Source: Acidimicrobiales bacterium
GTDB lineage: Bacteria; Actinomycetota; Acidimicrobiia; Acidimicrobiales; RAAP-2
DNA length: 57,081 bases
Reading direction: 5' to 3'
Assembly (NCBI GenBank): GCA_017883045.1
Contig: JADGOJ010000004.1
Location: 1 to 57,081 of the forward strand
Shown one piece after another: positions 11,606-19,766 of the stretch. The translations under genes and the position numbers were made by a program. How positions within the stretch are numbered: the first letter of the stretch is position 1; every line of letters begins with the position of its first letter. Under the pieces are notes generated by a model that searched no databases, had not been told where the DNA came from, and worked only from the letters and a program-made list of their open reading frames with translations.

Positions 11606-11997
11606 TACCGCTTCGAGTACTGAGGAGCCTTACGCGCCTTCTTGAGACCGTACTTCTTGGTCTCCTTCTTGCGCGAGTCACGCGTCAAGAGGCCGGCCTT
11701 CTTCAAGGCGGGGCGGACGTTCTCGTCAATCTCGAGCAGCGAGCGAGCGATGCCCAGACGCAGCGCGCCGGCCTGGCCGGCCACGCCGCCGCCTTCGATG
11801 GTGGCGTCGATGTCGTAGGTCTGCTGTGCCTCGATGAGACGCAGCGGCTCCATCACCATCTGGCGATGCGTCGCCGAGGTGAAATAGTTGTCGAATGCGC
11901 GAGAGTTGATGGTGATCGTGCCGGTGCCGGGGCGAAGACGCACGCGCGCCACCGCTTCCTTGCGACGGCCGGTGGTCTGGGTGAGTGGTGATGACAC
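11605..11997 (-). CDS. rpsI: 30S ribosomal protein S9
   Basis: [30 protein letters not shown]...[17 protein letters not shown]. Confidence 0.98.
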   Translation of the reverse strand: MSSPLTQTTGRRKEAVARVRLRPGTGTITINSRAFDNYFTSATHRQMVMEPLRLIEAQQTYDIDATIEGGGVAGQAGALRLGIARSLLEIDENVRPALKKAGLLTRDSRKKETKKYGLKKARKAPQYSKR

Positions 11998-12009
11998 GGG
12001 GTATTCTCC

Positions 12010-12468
12010 TTAGCCGCGGCGGATCGCCGAGGTGTCGTACTTGGTTGGCATCTGTGCGGCGTGGGGGTGCTCGGCGCCGGCGTAGACGAACAGCTTGCCC
12101 ATCTGAGCGCGGCCGAGCCGGTTCTTCGGGACCATGCCCTTGACGGCGTCGAAGACGAGCTTCTCGGGGTCGGTGTCCATCAGGGTCTGCCAGGACGTCG
12201 CGCGCAGGCCGCCCGGGTAGCCCGAGTGGTGGTAGGCGAACTTCTGGGCCGCCTTGTTGGCGGTCAGGACGACCTTGTCGGCGTTGACGATGATGACGTT
12301 GTCACCGCAGTCGACGTGGGGGGCGAAGTAGGTGCGGTGCTTGCCGCGCAGCAGCGATGCGGCGACGGTCGCGACGCGGCCCAGGACCAGGCCCTCGGCG
12401 TCGATGACGAGCCACTCACGCGTAATGTCCTTGACCTTCGGTGAAAATGTGCGCACGGAACTTCCCAT
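12010..12468 (-). CDS. rplM: 50S ribosomal protein L13
   Basis: RTFSPKVKDITREWLVIDAEGLVLGRVATVAASLLRGKHRTYFAPHVDCGDNVIIVNADKV; start set at MGSSVRTF inside the longer ORF. Confidence 0.97.
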   Translation of the reverse strand: MGSSVRTFSPKVKDITREWLVIDAEGLVLGRVATVAASLLRGKHRTYFAPHVDCGDNVIIVNADKVVLTANKAAQKFAYHHSGYPGGLRATSWQTLMDTDPEKLVFDAVKGMVPKNRLGRAQMGKLFVYAGAEHPHAAQMPTKYDTSAIRRG

Positions 12469-12508
12469 TGGATAACTTGACGGCCCAGACCGGGTCGGAG
12501 GACTCCCC

Positions 12509-12537
12509 AGTCTACGAAAAACGGCCCCTCGGGGCAA
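12509..12537 (-). promoter_or_regulatory. Candidate rplM-rpsI promoter overlapping a GC hairpin with T-run
   Basis: Minus strand TTGCCC-N17-TAGACT; GCCCCGAGGGGC followed by CGTTTTT lies over the -35 and spacer. Confidence 0.55.
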
Positions 12538-12602
12538 ATCGCACCGTCCAACGGGAGGGACCACCCAACTCGCGCCGCTCGGTCACCCCGCCGGGCGTAC
12601 TG

Positions 12603-13469
12603 TCATCGGGCGAAGGTGTCGTAACCGACCCCGATGAGGGCCAACCCGGCCGCGGGCGCCGCCGAGGGCAATTGGTGGCGGCTCAGGCTCGCGAGGCGCT
12701 CTCGGATCGTCTCTTCGGGCAAGGACCCCTGGCCAATGGCCACCATTGTCGAGGTGAGGCACCTCACCATGTTGTGGCAGAAGGACTGGGCGCGGATCGT
12801 CAAGCGCACTACCGGCGCGTGGCGCGGACTCATTATCCACTCGTCCTCCAGCCGCTCCCACCGGGCATCGAGCACCCGACGCAGCAAGGGCTCGCCGACG
12901 TTCGAGTTGGACGGGCGCCTACAGAAGGCCCGAAAGTCGTGAGTGCCGACCACCTCACTGGCGACGCGGTTCATCGCCGTCAGGTCGAGGGGACCCTCGA
13001 CGCTCCACGACCAGGCGTTGGTCGTCTCCAGACCGGGCTCTTGGCTCTCCAGCACCAGGTAGCGGTACTCGCGCCACGTCGCCGAGAATCGGGCGTGGAA
13101 CTCGTGGGAGACCGGCTCGGCGTGCAGCACCTGGATCCGACCGCGCAGCTGCTTGTTGAGCGACGCAATCAGGCGCTCGCTCTCGAGGCTGCGCACCTTC
13201 GCTTGGCGAGGGAGGTCGACGTGCACGACCTGGCGAAAGGCGTGCACGCCGCTGTCGGTGCGCCCGGCGCCGACGATCACGGGCTCGTGTTCGAGACGCA
13301 GGGTCTTGGCGATCGTCGATCGCAACAGGCCGACCACGGTGTCGTGGTGTGGCTGATAGGCGAAGCCCCTAAAGGCCAGGCCGTCGTAGGCGACGTCGAG
13401 GCGCCACCGCTGGGTGGCGCCTAGCGACGGATCAGACGAACTCAATGCGCGCCATCGGGGCGTTGTCAC
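12603..13469 (-). CDS. truA: tRNA pseudouridine(38-40) synthase
   Basis: RWRLDVAYDGLAFRGFAYQPHHDTVVGLL...VGAGRTDSGVHAFRQVVHVD. Confidence 0.95.
   Translation of the reverse strand: MTTPRWRALSSSDPSLGATQRWRLDVAYDGLAFRGFAYQPHHDTVVGLLRSTIAKTLRLEHEPVIVGAGRTDSGVHAFRQVVHVDLPRQAKVRSLESERLIASLNKQLRGRIQVLHAEPVSHEFHARFSATWREYRYLVLESQEPGLETTNAWSWSVEGPLDLTAMNRVASEVVGTHDFRAFCRRPSNSNVGEPLLRRVLDARWERLEDEWIMSPRHAPVVRLTIRAQSFCHNMVRCLTSTMVAIGQGSLPEETIRERLASLSRHQLPSAAPAAGLALIGVGYDTFAR
13400..13421 (-). terminator. Perfect 9-bp inverted repeat (GGCGCCACC-4-GGTGGCGCC) at rplQ/truA junction
   Basis: Direct inspection; 10 nt downstream of the rplQ stop and inside the truA 5' coding region. Terminator function is uncertain. 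Confidence 0.5.
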
Positions 13470-13794
13470 CCTGACGCGGCCCGAGCTTCAAGATGCGCGT
13501 GTAGCCACCGGGACGCTCGGTGTAACGAGGTGCGATCTCGGTGAAGAGCTTGTGGGTCATGTCCTTGTCGCGGATGAAGGCGACCACGCGACGCTGCGCG
13601 TGGACCGAGCCCTCGGGTGAGTTCTTGGCGGCGGTGACGACCTTCTCGACGATCGGGCGCAGGGCCTTGGCCTTGGCCTCGGTGGTGACGATCGACTCGG
13701 CCGCGATCATCGAAGCCACGAGGTTGCCCATCATGGCCTTCTGGTGGGCGCTGTTGCCGCCGAACCGCTTGCCCTTCGTGGGAGTTCCGCGCAT
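13432..13794 (-). CDS. rplQ: 50S ribosomal protein L17
   Basis: MRGTPTKGKRFGGNSAHQKAMMGNLVASMIAAESIVTTEAKAKALRP. Confidence 0.97.
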   Translation of the reverse strand: MRGTPTKGKRFGGNSAHQKAMMGNLVASMIAAESIVTTEAKAKALRPIVEKVVTAAKNSPEGSVHAQRRVVAFIRDKDMTHKLFTEIAPRYTERPGGYTRILKLGPRQGDNAPMARIEFV

Positions 13795-13796
13795 GC

Positions 13797-14738
13797 TTAG
13801 TCCTCTACTCGCAGTGAGAGACCGCGCTCTTCGAGGCGGTCGTTGACGTCCTTCAGCGACGTGGCGCCGAAGTTGGTGATCGAGGTCAGGTCACGCTCGG
13901 TCGCGTTGACGAGCTGGGCGATGGTGTTGATGCCGGCGCGCTTCAGGCAGTTGCGCGAGCGCTCGGTGAGTCCCAACTCCTCGATGCGGATGTCGAGCTC
14001 GCTGGCGGCGGCCTGGGCCGTGCCCACGTCGCCCAACTCAAGGGCCGGAGCCTCCTCGTCGAAGTTGCCGATCAGCTCGACGAGCGAGCCGAGGGTCTTT
14101 CCAGCCGAGGCCAGGGCCTCGCGGGGGCTGATGGAGCCGTCGGTCTCGATCTCGATGACGAGGCGGTCGAAGTCCTTGGACTGCTCGACGCGCACGGGCT
14201 CGATCTCGAAGCTGACGCGACGGACGGGGGTGAAGATGGCGTCGAGCGGGATGACCCCGATCGTCGACGATCCCTTGTTGCCCTCGGCGCCGACGTAGCC
14301 CTTGCCACGCTCGACGGTCAGCTCGAAGGTCAGCGCGCTCTTGGGGCTGGTCAGGTACGCCAGGTGCAGGTCGCGGTTGAGGATCTCCACGTCGGCGGTG
14401 GTCGACAAGTCGGCGGCGGTCACGGGACCCTCCCCCTTCTTGTCGAGGCGCAGGGTCACGGGCTCGTCGCTGTGCACCTGCAACAGCAGGTCCTTCAGGT
14501 TCAGGCAGATGTCCTGGACGTCTTCCTTCACGCCTTCGATGACACCGAACTCGTGCAAGACGGCGTCGAACTTGACGCGGGTCGCGGCGGCGCCGGGGAT
14601 CGACGAGAGCAGGGTTCGGCGCAGCGAGTTGCCCAGCGTGTGGCCGAATCCGGGGTCGAGCGGCCCAATGCCGAACGATTGACGGTTGTTGACTTCGTCG
14701 CCGAGGGCTTCGATGGTGGGTCGTTGGATGATCAACAT
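13797..14738 (-). CDS. rpoA: DNA-directed RNA polymerase subunit alpha
   Basis: FGIGPLDPGFGHTLGNSLRRTLLSSIPGAAATRVKFD...LEERGLSLR. Confidence 0.98.
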   Translation of the reverse strand: MLIIQRPTIEALGDEVNNRQSFGIGPLDPGFGHTLGNSLRRTLLSSIPGAAATRVKFDAVLHEFGVIEGVKEDVQDICLNLKDLLLQVHSDEPVTLRLDKKGEGPVTAADLSTTADVEILNRDLHLAYLTSPKSALTFELTVERGKGYVGAEGNKGSSTIGVIPLDAIFTPVRRVSFEIEPVRVEQSKDFDRLVIEIETDGSISPREALASAGKTLGSLVELIGNFDEEAPALELGDVGTAQAAASELDIRIEELGLTERSRNCLKRAGINTIAQLVNATERDLTSITNFGATSLKDVNDRLEERGLSLRVED

Positions 14739-14769
14739 GGGGACTCCTTGAGGTCTTTGAGAGGTTCGG

Positions 14770-15414
14770 TTACTTGGAGTACAGCTCGACGATGAGCTGT
14801 TCCTTGATCGACTCGTCGATCTGCTCGCGCTGGGGGACGATGCGCACGGTGACGCTGAAGCCGTTGTCGCCCGTCTCGAGCCAACCGGGCACCGAGCGGT
14901 CCAGCACGTCGAGGTTGCGCTTGACGTTGAAGTTCTCGCGTGTGACGTTCTTGAGGGCGATGACTTCGCCAGGACGGACGCGGTACGACGGGATGGTGAC
15001 GCGCTTGCCGTTGATGGTCACGTGACCGTGACGCACGAACTGACGGGCCTGGGCGCGCGAGGCGCCCCAACCGGCGCGGTAGGCGATGTTGTCGAGGCGC
15101 AGCTCGAGGAACTGCAGCAGGTTCGTGCCGGTCATCCCGGGACGGCGGCTGGCCTCTTCGTACAGGTTGCGGAACTGCTTCTCCAAGAGACCGTAGATGC
15201 GACGGGCCTTCTGCTTCTCGCGAAGCTGGGTGAGGTACTCCGAGCCCTGGCGCTGGCGGTCACGGCCGTGCATGCCCGGCGGGAAGGCCCGCATCTGACG
15301 GTCCGAGTTCTCGGCGACGGGGCACTTCATGGTGAAGCAGCGCTCACCCTTGAGGTACAGCTTGGTGCGCTCACGACGACAAAGTCGGCAAACGGGTCCT
15401 GTGTAACGAGCCAT
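14770..15414 (-). CDS. rpsD: 30S ribosomal protein S4
   Basis: MARYTGPVCRLCRRERTKLYLKGERCFTMKCPVAE... Confidence 0.98.
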   Translation of the reverse strand: MARYTGPVCRLCRRERTKLYLKGERCFTMKCPVAENSDRQMRAFPPGMHGRDRQRQGSEYLTQLREKQKARRIYGLLEKQFRNLYEEASRRPGMTGTNLLQFLELRLDNIAYRAGWGASRAQARQFVRHGHVTINGKRVTIPSYRVRPGEVIALKNVTRENFNVKRNLDVLDRSVPGWLETGDNGFSVTVRIVPQREQIDESIKEQLIVELYSK

Positions 15415-15422
15415 GATCTTCC

Positions 15423-15818
15423 TTAGCCTCGGCGGCGCTTCTTGGGGCGACAGCCGTTGTGGGGTAGCGGGGTGACGTCCTTGATGGCGACGACTTCGAT
15501 GCCGGCGGCCGCAATCGAGCGGATCGCGGTCTCACGACCCGAGCCCGGACCGCGCACGAGCACGTCGACCTTCTTCACGCCGTGCTCCATCGCCGCGCGA
15601 GCGCACTTCTCGGCGGCCAGCTGGGCGGCGTAGGGCGTCGACTTGCGCGATCCCTTGAAGCCGACCTGGCCCGACGAGGCCCACGACAGGACGTTGCCCT
15701 CGGGGTCGGTGATGGACACGATCGTGTTGTTGAAGGAGCTCTTGATGTGCGCAACGCCGAAGGCGACGTTCTTGCGTTCCTTCTTGCGACCCTTGCGGCC
15801 GGCGGTCGGCTTAGCCAT
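15423..15818 (-). CDS. rpsK: 30S ribosomal protein S11
   Basis: [46 protein letters not shown]...[13 protein letters not shown]. Confidence 0.98.
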   Translation of the reverse strand: MAKPTAGRKGRKKERKNVAFGVAHIKSSFNNTIVSITDPEGNVLSWASSGQVGFKGSRKSTPYAAQLAAEKCARAAMEHGVKKVDVLVRGPGSGRETAIRSIAAAGIEVVAIKDVTPLPHNGCRPKKRRRG

Positions 15819-16195
15819 TACTTCGTAACCTTCTTCTTACCGGCGACGGTGCGCTTGGGGCCCTTGCGGGTGCGGGCATTGGTGCGGGTGCGCTGGCCCC
15901 GGACGGGCAGGCCCTTGCGATGGCGGATCCCCTGCAGGCAGTTGATCTCCATCTTGCGCTTGATGTCCTGGGCGACGTCACGACGACGGTCACCCTCGAC
16001 CGACAGGTGCTGGTCGATGTAGGCACGAAGCTTGTTGACGTCGGACTCTTCGAGGTCCTTGACGCGCGTGGACTCGTCGATGTCGGTCGCCGCGCAGATC
16101 TGCTGCGCGGTGGTCGGTCCGATTCCGAAAATGTATGTGAGTGAGATCACCGTACGCTTGTCGCGTGGGATGTCTACTCCGGCAATACGGGCCAT
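15818..16195 (-). CDS. rpsM: 30S ribosomal protein S13
   Basis: [33 protein letters not shown]... Confidence 0.98.
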   Translation of the reverse strand: MARIAGVDIPRDKRTVISLTYIFGIGPTTAQQICAATDIDESTRVKDLEESDVNKLRAYIDQHLSVEGDRRRDVAQDIKRKMEINCLQGIRHRKGLPVRGQRTRTNARTRKGPKRTVAGKKKVTK

Positions 16196-16207
16196 GTTCT
16201 TCCTCTC

Positions 16208-16321
16208 CTAGCCCTGGCGCTGCTTGTGGCGTGGGTTCTCGCAGATCACGCGGACGTGACCGGCCCGGCGAATGACTTTGCACTTCTCACACATGGTCTT
16301 GACGCTGGCGCGAACCTTCAT
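16208..16321 (-). CDS. rpmJ: 50S ribosomal protein L36 (zinc-ligand C+ form)
   Basis: Not in ORF track (short); reverse translation [37 protein letters not shown], 37 aa. Confidence 0.97.
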   Translation of the reverse strand: MKVRASVKTMCEKCKVIRRAGHVRVICENPRHKQRQG

Positions 16322-16353
16322 GTCGTTTCTTTCTCGATCCTCTGGAACTTGAG

Positions 16354-16578
16354 CTATTTGTAGCGGTAGGTGATGCGGCCGCGGGTCATGTCGTAGGGCG
16401 TGATCTCCACCTGGACCTTGTCGCCGGGCAGGATGCGGATGCGGTGCATGCGCATCTTGCCCGAGCTGTGGGCGAGGACGGTGTAACCGTTCTCCAGCTC
16501 GACGCGGAACATGGCGTTGGGCAATGGCTCGACGACGGTCCCCTCAACGGTAAACGCGTCTTCCTTTGGCTTGCTCAG
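16354..16578 (-). CDS. infA: Translation initiation factor IF-1, apparent CTG start
   Basis: Not in ORF track; reverse translation (L/M)[79 protein letters not shown] seven nt before CTG. Confidence 0.93.
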   Translation of the reverse strand: MSKPKEDAFTVEGTVVEPLPNAMFRVELENGYTVLAHSSGKMRMHRIRILPGDKVQVEITPYDMTRGRITYRYK

Positions 16579-16671
16579 GTTCCTTCTCCTTGTAACGGCA
16601 CTGCGGGACGTGAAAGAGCAACAACTCCTCCACGGATGGACCTCAGGGTGATACCAAGAGGTCGGCTGACC

Positions 16672-16699
16672 ATTCTACCGAATTTTTCCCCGAACGCAA
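16672..16699 (-). promoter_or_regulatory. Candidate infA promoter
   Basis: Minus strand TTGCGT-N16-TAGAAT about 95 nt upstream of the infA start. Confidence 0.5.
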
Positions 16700-16744
16700 A
16701 AGCCGGGGTTCCCTCCGGCCTTCGGCTAGGGGCCGAAAGACAGT

Positions 16745-16775
16745 CTAGGGGTCAAAATGTGACTGGGGACCCTAG
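16745..16775. promoter_or_regulatory. Inverted repeat CTAGGGGTC-N14-GACCCTAG upstream of split-barrel/DosRS-like genes
   Basis: Direct inspection; imperfect by one inserted base; 33 bp before the ATG at 16809. Confidence 0.4.
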
Positions 16776-16808
16776 TTGCGCGGGGCAAAACGGGTTCATG
16801 CTGGGTGG

Positions 16809-17204
16809 ATGACGGCAACGGGTCAGACCCTCTCAGGCGAGCCGCTCTCGCGGGCGGACTGCCTTCGCTTGCTGGGCGGCGTCGATCGGGGCCGGGTCGT
16901 ACTCTCGGTGCGGGCCCTGCCCGCAGCCCTCCCGGCCCGGATTGCCCTCACCGGAGAGGACCATTTGGTGCTGGCGAGCACCGAAGAGGCCGTAATCCTC
17001 GCCGCCCGCCGGGGCGACGTGATCTCGGTGCAGATCGACGGCCTCGAACCCGATGGGACGACCTGGTCGGTCCTGGCGTCAGGGATCGTGGCCAACGCCG
17101 ACGAGGACGAGGCCATCGGCCCAGGCCTGCAGGACGCCGTCGATCACGGCGCCACCCTGCTGACATTGCCCCTGTCGGTGGTGCGAGGCCAGCGCACCCA
17201 CTAG
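16809..17204 (+). CDS. Pyridoxamine 5'-phosphate oxidase-like split-barrel (flavin-binding type) protein
   Basis: LLGGVDRGRVVLSVRALPAALPARIALTGEDHLVLAS...TTWSVLASGIVANADED; pattern of PNPOx-like actinobacterial proteins. Confidence 0.7.
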   Translation: MTATGQTLSGEPLSRADCLRLLGGVDRGRVVLSVRALPAALPARIALTGEDHLVLASTEEAVILAARRGDVISVQIDGLEPDGTTWSVLASGIVANADEDEAIGPGLQDAVDHGATLLTLPLSVVRGQRTH

Positions 17205-17246
17205 CGGCCCTCAACGAGGCCCACGCCGTGTGGAAGGCTGAACGCT

Positions 17247-18383
17247 ATGGCGTACCACCGGATCCTCGATCCCGAGCGGCTTCACGCGCTCATCGACGCG
17301 ATCCTGCTGATCGAGGCCGACGCCAACCTTGACGGCCTGCTCGGGCGCATCGTCGAGACGGCGAGCCAGTTGGTCGGCGCGCGCTACGGAGCGCTGGGCG
17401 TGGTTGCCGGCGACGGCACGACGCTCTCGCGCTTCATCACCTACGGGATCGACGAGGGGACGAGGGCGACCATCGGCGCCGACCCCCACGGCGCCGGAGT
17501 GCTCGGCGAGACGATGCGCCGACGCGAACCCCTCGTCATCGACGAGTTGAGCACCTACCCCAAGGCGGTGGGAGTCCCCGAGGGACACCCGCCGATGCAC
17601 CGGTTCCTCGGCGTGCCCGTCACGACCGGTGACGGCCACATCTTCGGCAACCTCTACCTCACCGATCCGCTCGACGGCGAGCCCTTCAGCGAAGAGGACG
17701 CGCAACTCGTCGTGGGCTTCGGCCGGGCGGCCGGCCTGGTCATCGACCAGGCGACGCTGCGCAGCCAACTTCGTGAGCTGACCCTCAGTGAAGAGCGCGA
17801 ACGACTGGCGCGCGACCTGCACGACACGGTCATCCAACGGCTCTTCGGGGCTGGGCTCGCATTGCAGATATCGCTCTCCTCGGTGCTCGACGACGACGTG
17901 CGCAGTCGGATCAACAACGTCCTTGACGAACTCGACACCACGATCAAGGAGATCCGTACCACGATCTTCGAGATCGACCAGGAGCAGGCGACCGACGTCT
18001 CGCTCCAGAGCAGGATCAACTCGCTGACGATGGAGGTCGCCAACCGACTCGGGGTCCACACCGACGTGAAGATCGAAGCGGGCATCGACGCCGCCATCGG
18101 CCCGCACTGCGCGCATCACACGATCCAGGCGCTTCGCGAGATCCTGTCGAACATCGTTCGCCACTCCAACGCCTCGGCGGTGGAGATCAAGGTGTCCACG
18201 AAGGGCAACCTGATCGAGGTCGTGGTACGCGACAACGGCGTCGGATTCACGCCAAATATCGGGCCAGGACGGGGTTTGCGCAACCTGGCGTCGCGCGCGC
18301 GCGAGCTGGGTGGGGATTGCACGATCAATTCCGAGATCGGCCGTGGCACAATGGTTCGATGGACCGCCAACCGATTGGACTGA
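17247..18383 (+). CDS. GAF-domain histidine kinase, DosS/DevS-like (single GAF)
   Basis: GAF with EGHPPMHRFLGVPV...FGNLYLTD, HisKA_3 H-box LARDLHDTVIQRLFGAGLALQ, ATPase motifs DNGVGF and GRGLRNLASRA. Confidence 0.92.
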   Translation: MAYHRILDPERLHALIDAILLIEADANLDGLLGRIVETASQLVGARYGALGVVAGDGTTLSRFITYGIDEGTRATIGADPHGAGVLGETMRRREPLVIDELSTYPKAVGVPEGHPPMHRFLGVPVTTGDGHIFGNLYLTDPLDGEPFSEEDAQLVVGFGRAAGLVIDQATLRSQLRELTLSEERERLARDLHDTVIQRLFGAGLALQISLSSVLDDDVRSRINNVLDELDTTIKEIRTTIFEIDQEQATDVSLQSRINSLTMEVANRLGVHTDVKIEAGIDAAIGPHCAHHTIQALREILSNIVRHSNASAVEIKVSTKGNLIEVVVRDNGVGFTPNIGPGRGLRNLASRARELGGDCTINSEIGRGTMVRWTANRLD

Positions 18384-18384
18384 T

Positions 18385-19029
18385 GTGATCCGCCTGCTGC
18401 TTGTTGATGACCACGAGATCGTCCGCCGGGGCCTTCGCGAGCTGCTCGAGGTCGAGGCCGACCTGAAGGTCGTCGCCGAGGCGGGGTCGCTCGACGAGGC
18501 GCTCGCGCTCAACATCGACGAGATCGACGTTGCCGTGCTCGACGTCCGCTTGCCCGACGGCAGCGGTGTCGACCTCTGTCGGCTGCTGCGCGAGAAGCGT
18601 CCGGAACTGGCGTGCCTGATGCTGACGTCATTCGCCGACAACGAGGCGCTCAACGCGTCGGTGCTCGCCGGTGCGAGGGGCTACGTCTTGAAGAACGTCC
18701 GCGGCGACGACTTGGTCGGCGCCATCCGCCAGGTCGCCGACGGCGAGATGCTCCTCACCAACGATCAGATCGAGCGGGCCCGCGAGCGGTTGCGTCGCCA
18801 GATCACCGAGGACATCCGACTCGAGAGCCTGAGCGCCCAGGAGAGCCGCATTCTCGAGCTGTTGAGCGAGGGGCTGAGCAACCGCGAGATCGCCGAGGTC
18901 ATGTTCCTCGCCGAGAAGACGGTCAAGAACTACGTGTCGAACCTGCTCGCGAAGCTCGGCTTCCAGCGCCGCACCGAGGCGGCGCTCTTCGCGCAGCGTC
19001 AGTACGACCGCAGCCACCCTCAGGACTAG
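18385..19029 (+). CDS. NarL/DosR-family LuxR-type response regulator
   Basis: VIRLLLVDDHEIVRRGLRELL...VLDVRLPDGSG...LSAQESRILELLSEGLSNREIAEVMFLAEKTVKNYVSNLLAKLGFQRRTEAA; starts at GTG one nt after the kinase stop. Confidence 0.93.
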   Translation: MIRLLLVDDHEIVRRGLRELLEVEADLKVVAEAGSLDEALALNIDEIDVAVLDVRLPDGSGVDLCRLLREKRPELACLMLTSFADNEALNASVLAGARGYVLKNVRGDDLVGAIRQVADGEMLLTNDQIERARERLRRQITEDIRLESLSAQESRILELLSEGLSNREIAEVMFLAEKTVKNYVSNLLAKLGFQRRTEAALFAQRQYDRSHPQD

Positions 19030-19766
19030 GCGACGGTGAAGACCTCGGGCCCCTCGTCGGTGACGGCGATGGTGTGCTCGAAGTGCGCCGAGAGCTGGCC
19101 GTCCTGGGTCAAGACACTCCAGCCGTCCTCGAGCACGTAGGTGTCGTAGGAACCGACGTTGATCATGGGCTCGATGGCGAAGACCATGCCCTCTTTCAGC
19201 GTGGGCCCGGGCGTGCCCGGCCAGTAGTTGGGCACTTGGGGGCTCTCGTGCATCGCGGTGCCGATCGCGTGGCCAACGTACTCGCGCACTACGGAGAATC
19301 CGGCGGCCTCGGCGACGTCCTGGACCGCGCGGCCGACCTCGTGCAGCCGATTGCCGATGACCAGTTGGTCGATGCCGGCCCACAGGGAGCGCTCGGTCAC
19401 CTCGATCAACTTGCGCGCGAGGTCGCTGATCTCGCCAACGCCCGCGGTGTACGCGGCATCTCCGTGGTAGCCCTCGATGATGGCGCCGCAGTCGACCGAG
19501 ATGATGTCGCCCTCTCGCAGCACGTAGCCGCCCGGGATGCCGTGCACGATCATGTCGTTGGGACTCGTGCAGATGACCGCCGGGAACCCGTGGTAGTTGA
19601 GGAAGTTCGAGCGCGCGCCGCGCTTGGCGAGCACCTCGGCCGCGACCTCGTTCAGTTGCATCGTCGTGACACCGGGGCGGATCGCCGCGCGGGTCGCCTC
19701 GTGCATCTCGGCCACCACCTGGCCGGCCTTGCGCATCTTCTTGAGCTCCTCGGCCGAGCGCCTCAC
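19026..19766 (-). CDS. map: Methionine aminopeptidase type I
   Basis: MRRSAEELKKMRKAGQVVAEMHEATRAAIRPGVTTMQLNEVA...; metal-ligand motifs. Confidence 0.97.
   Translation of the reverse strand: MRRSAEELKKMRKAGQVVAEMHEATRAAIRPGVTTMQLNEVAAEVLAKRGARSNFLNYHGFPAVICTSPNDMIVHGIPGGYVLREGDIISVDCGAIIEGYHGDAAYTAGVGEISDLARKLIEVTERSLWAGIDQLVIGNRLHEVGRAVQDVAEAAGFSVVREYVGHAIGTAMHESPQVPNYWPGTPGPTLKEGMVFAIEPMINVGSYDTYVLEDGWSVLTQDGQLSAHFEHTIAVTDEGPEVFTVA

Noticed and set aside
17211-18653. 480-aa minus ORF antisense to the histidine kinase
   Set aside because: The plus strand encodes clear GAF, HisKA_3 and HATPase motifs; the minus frame has none.
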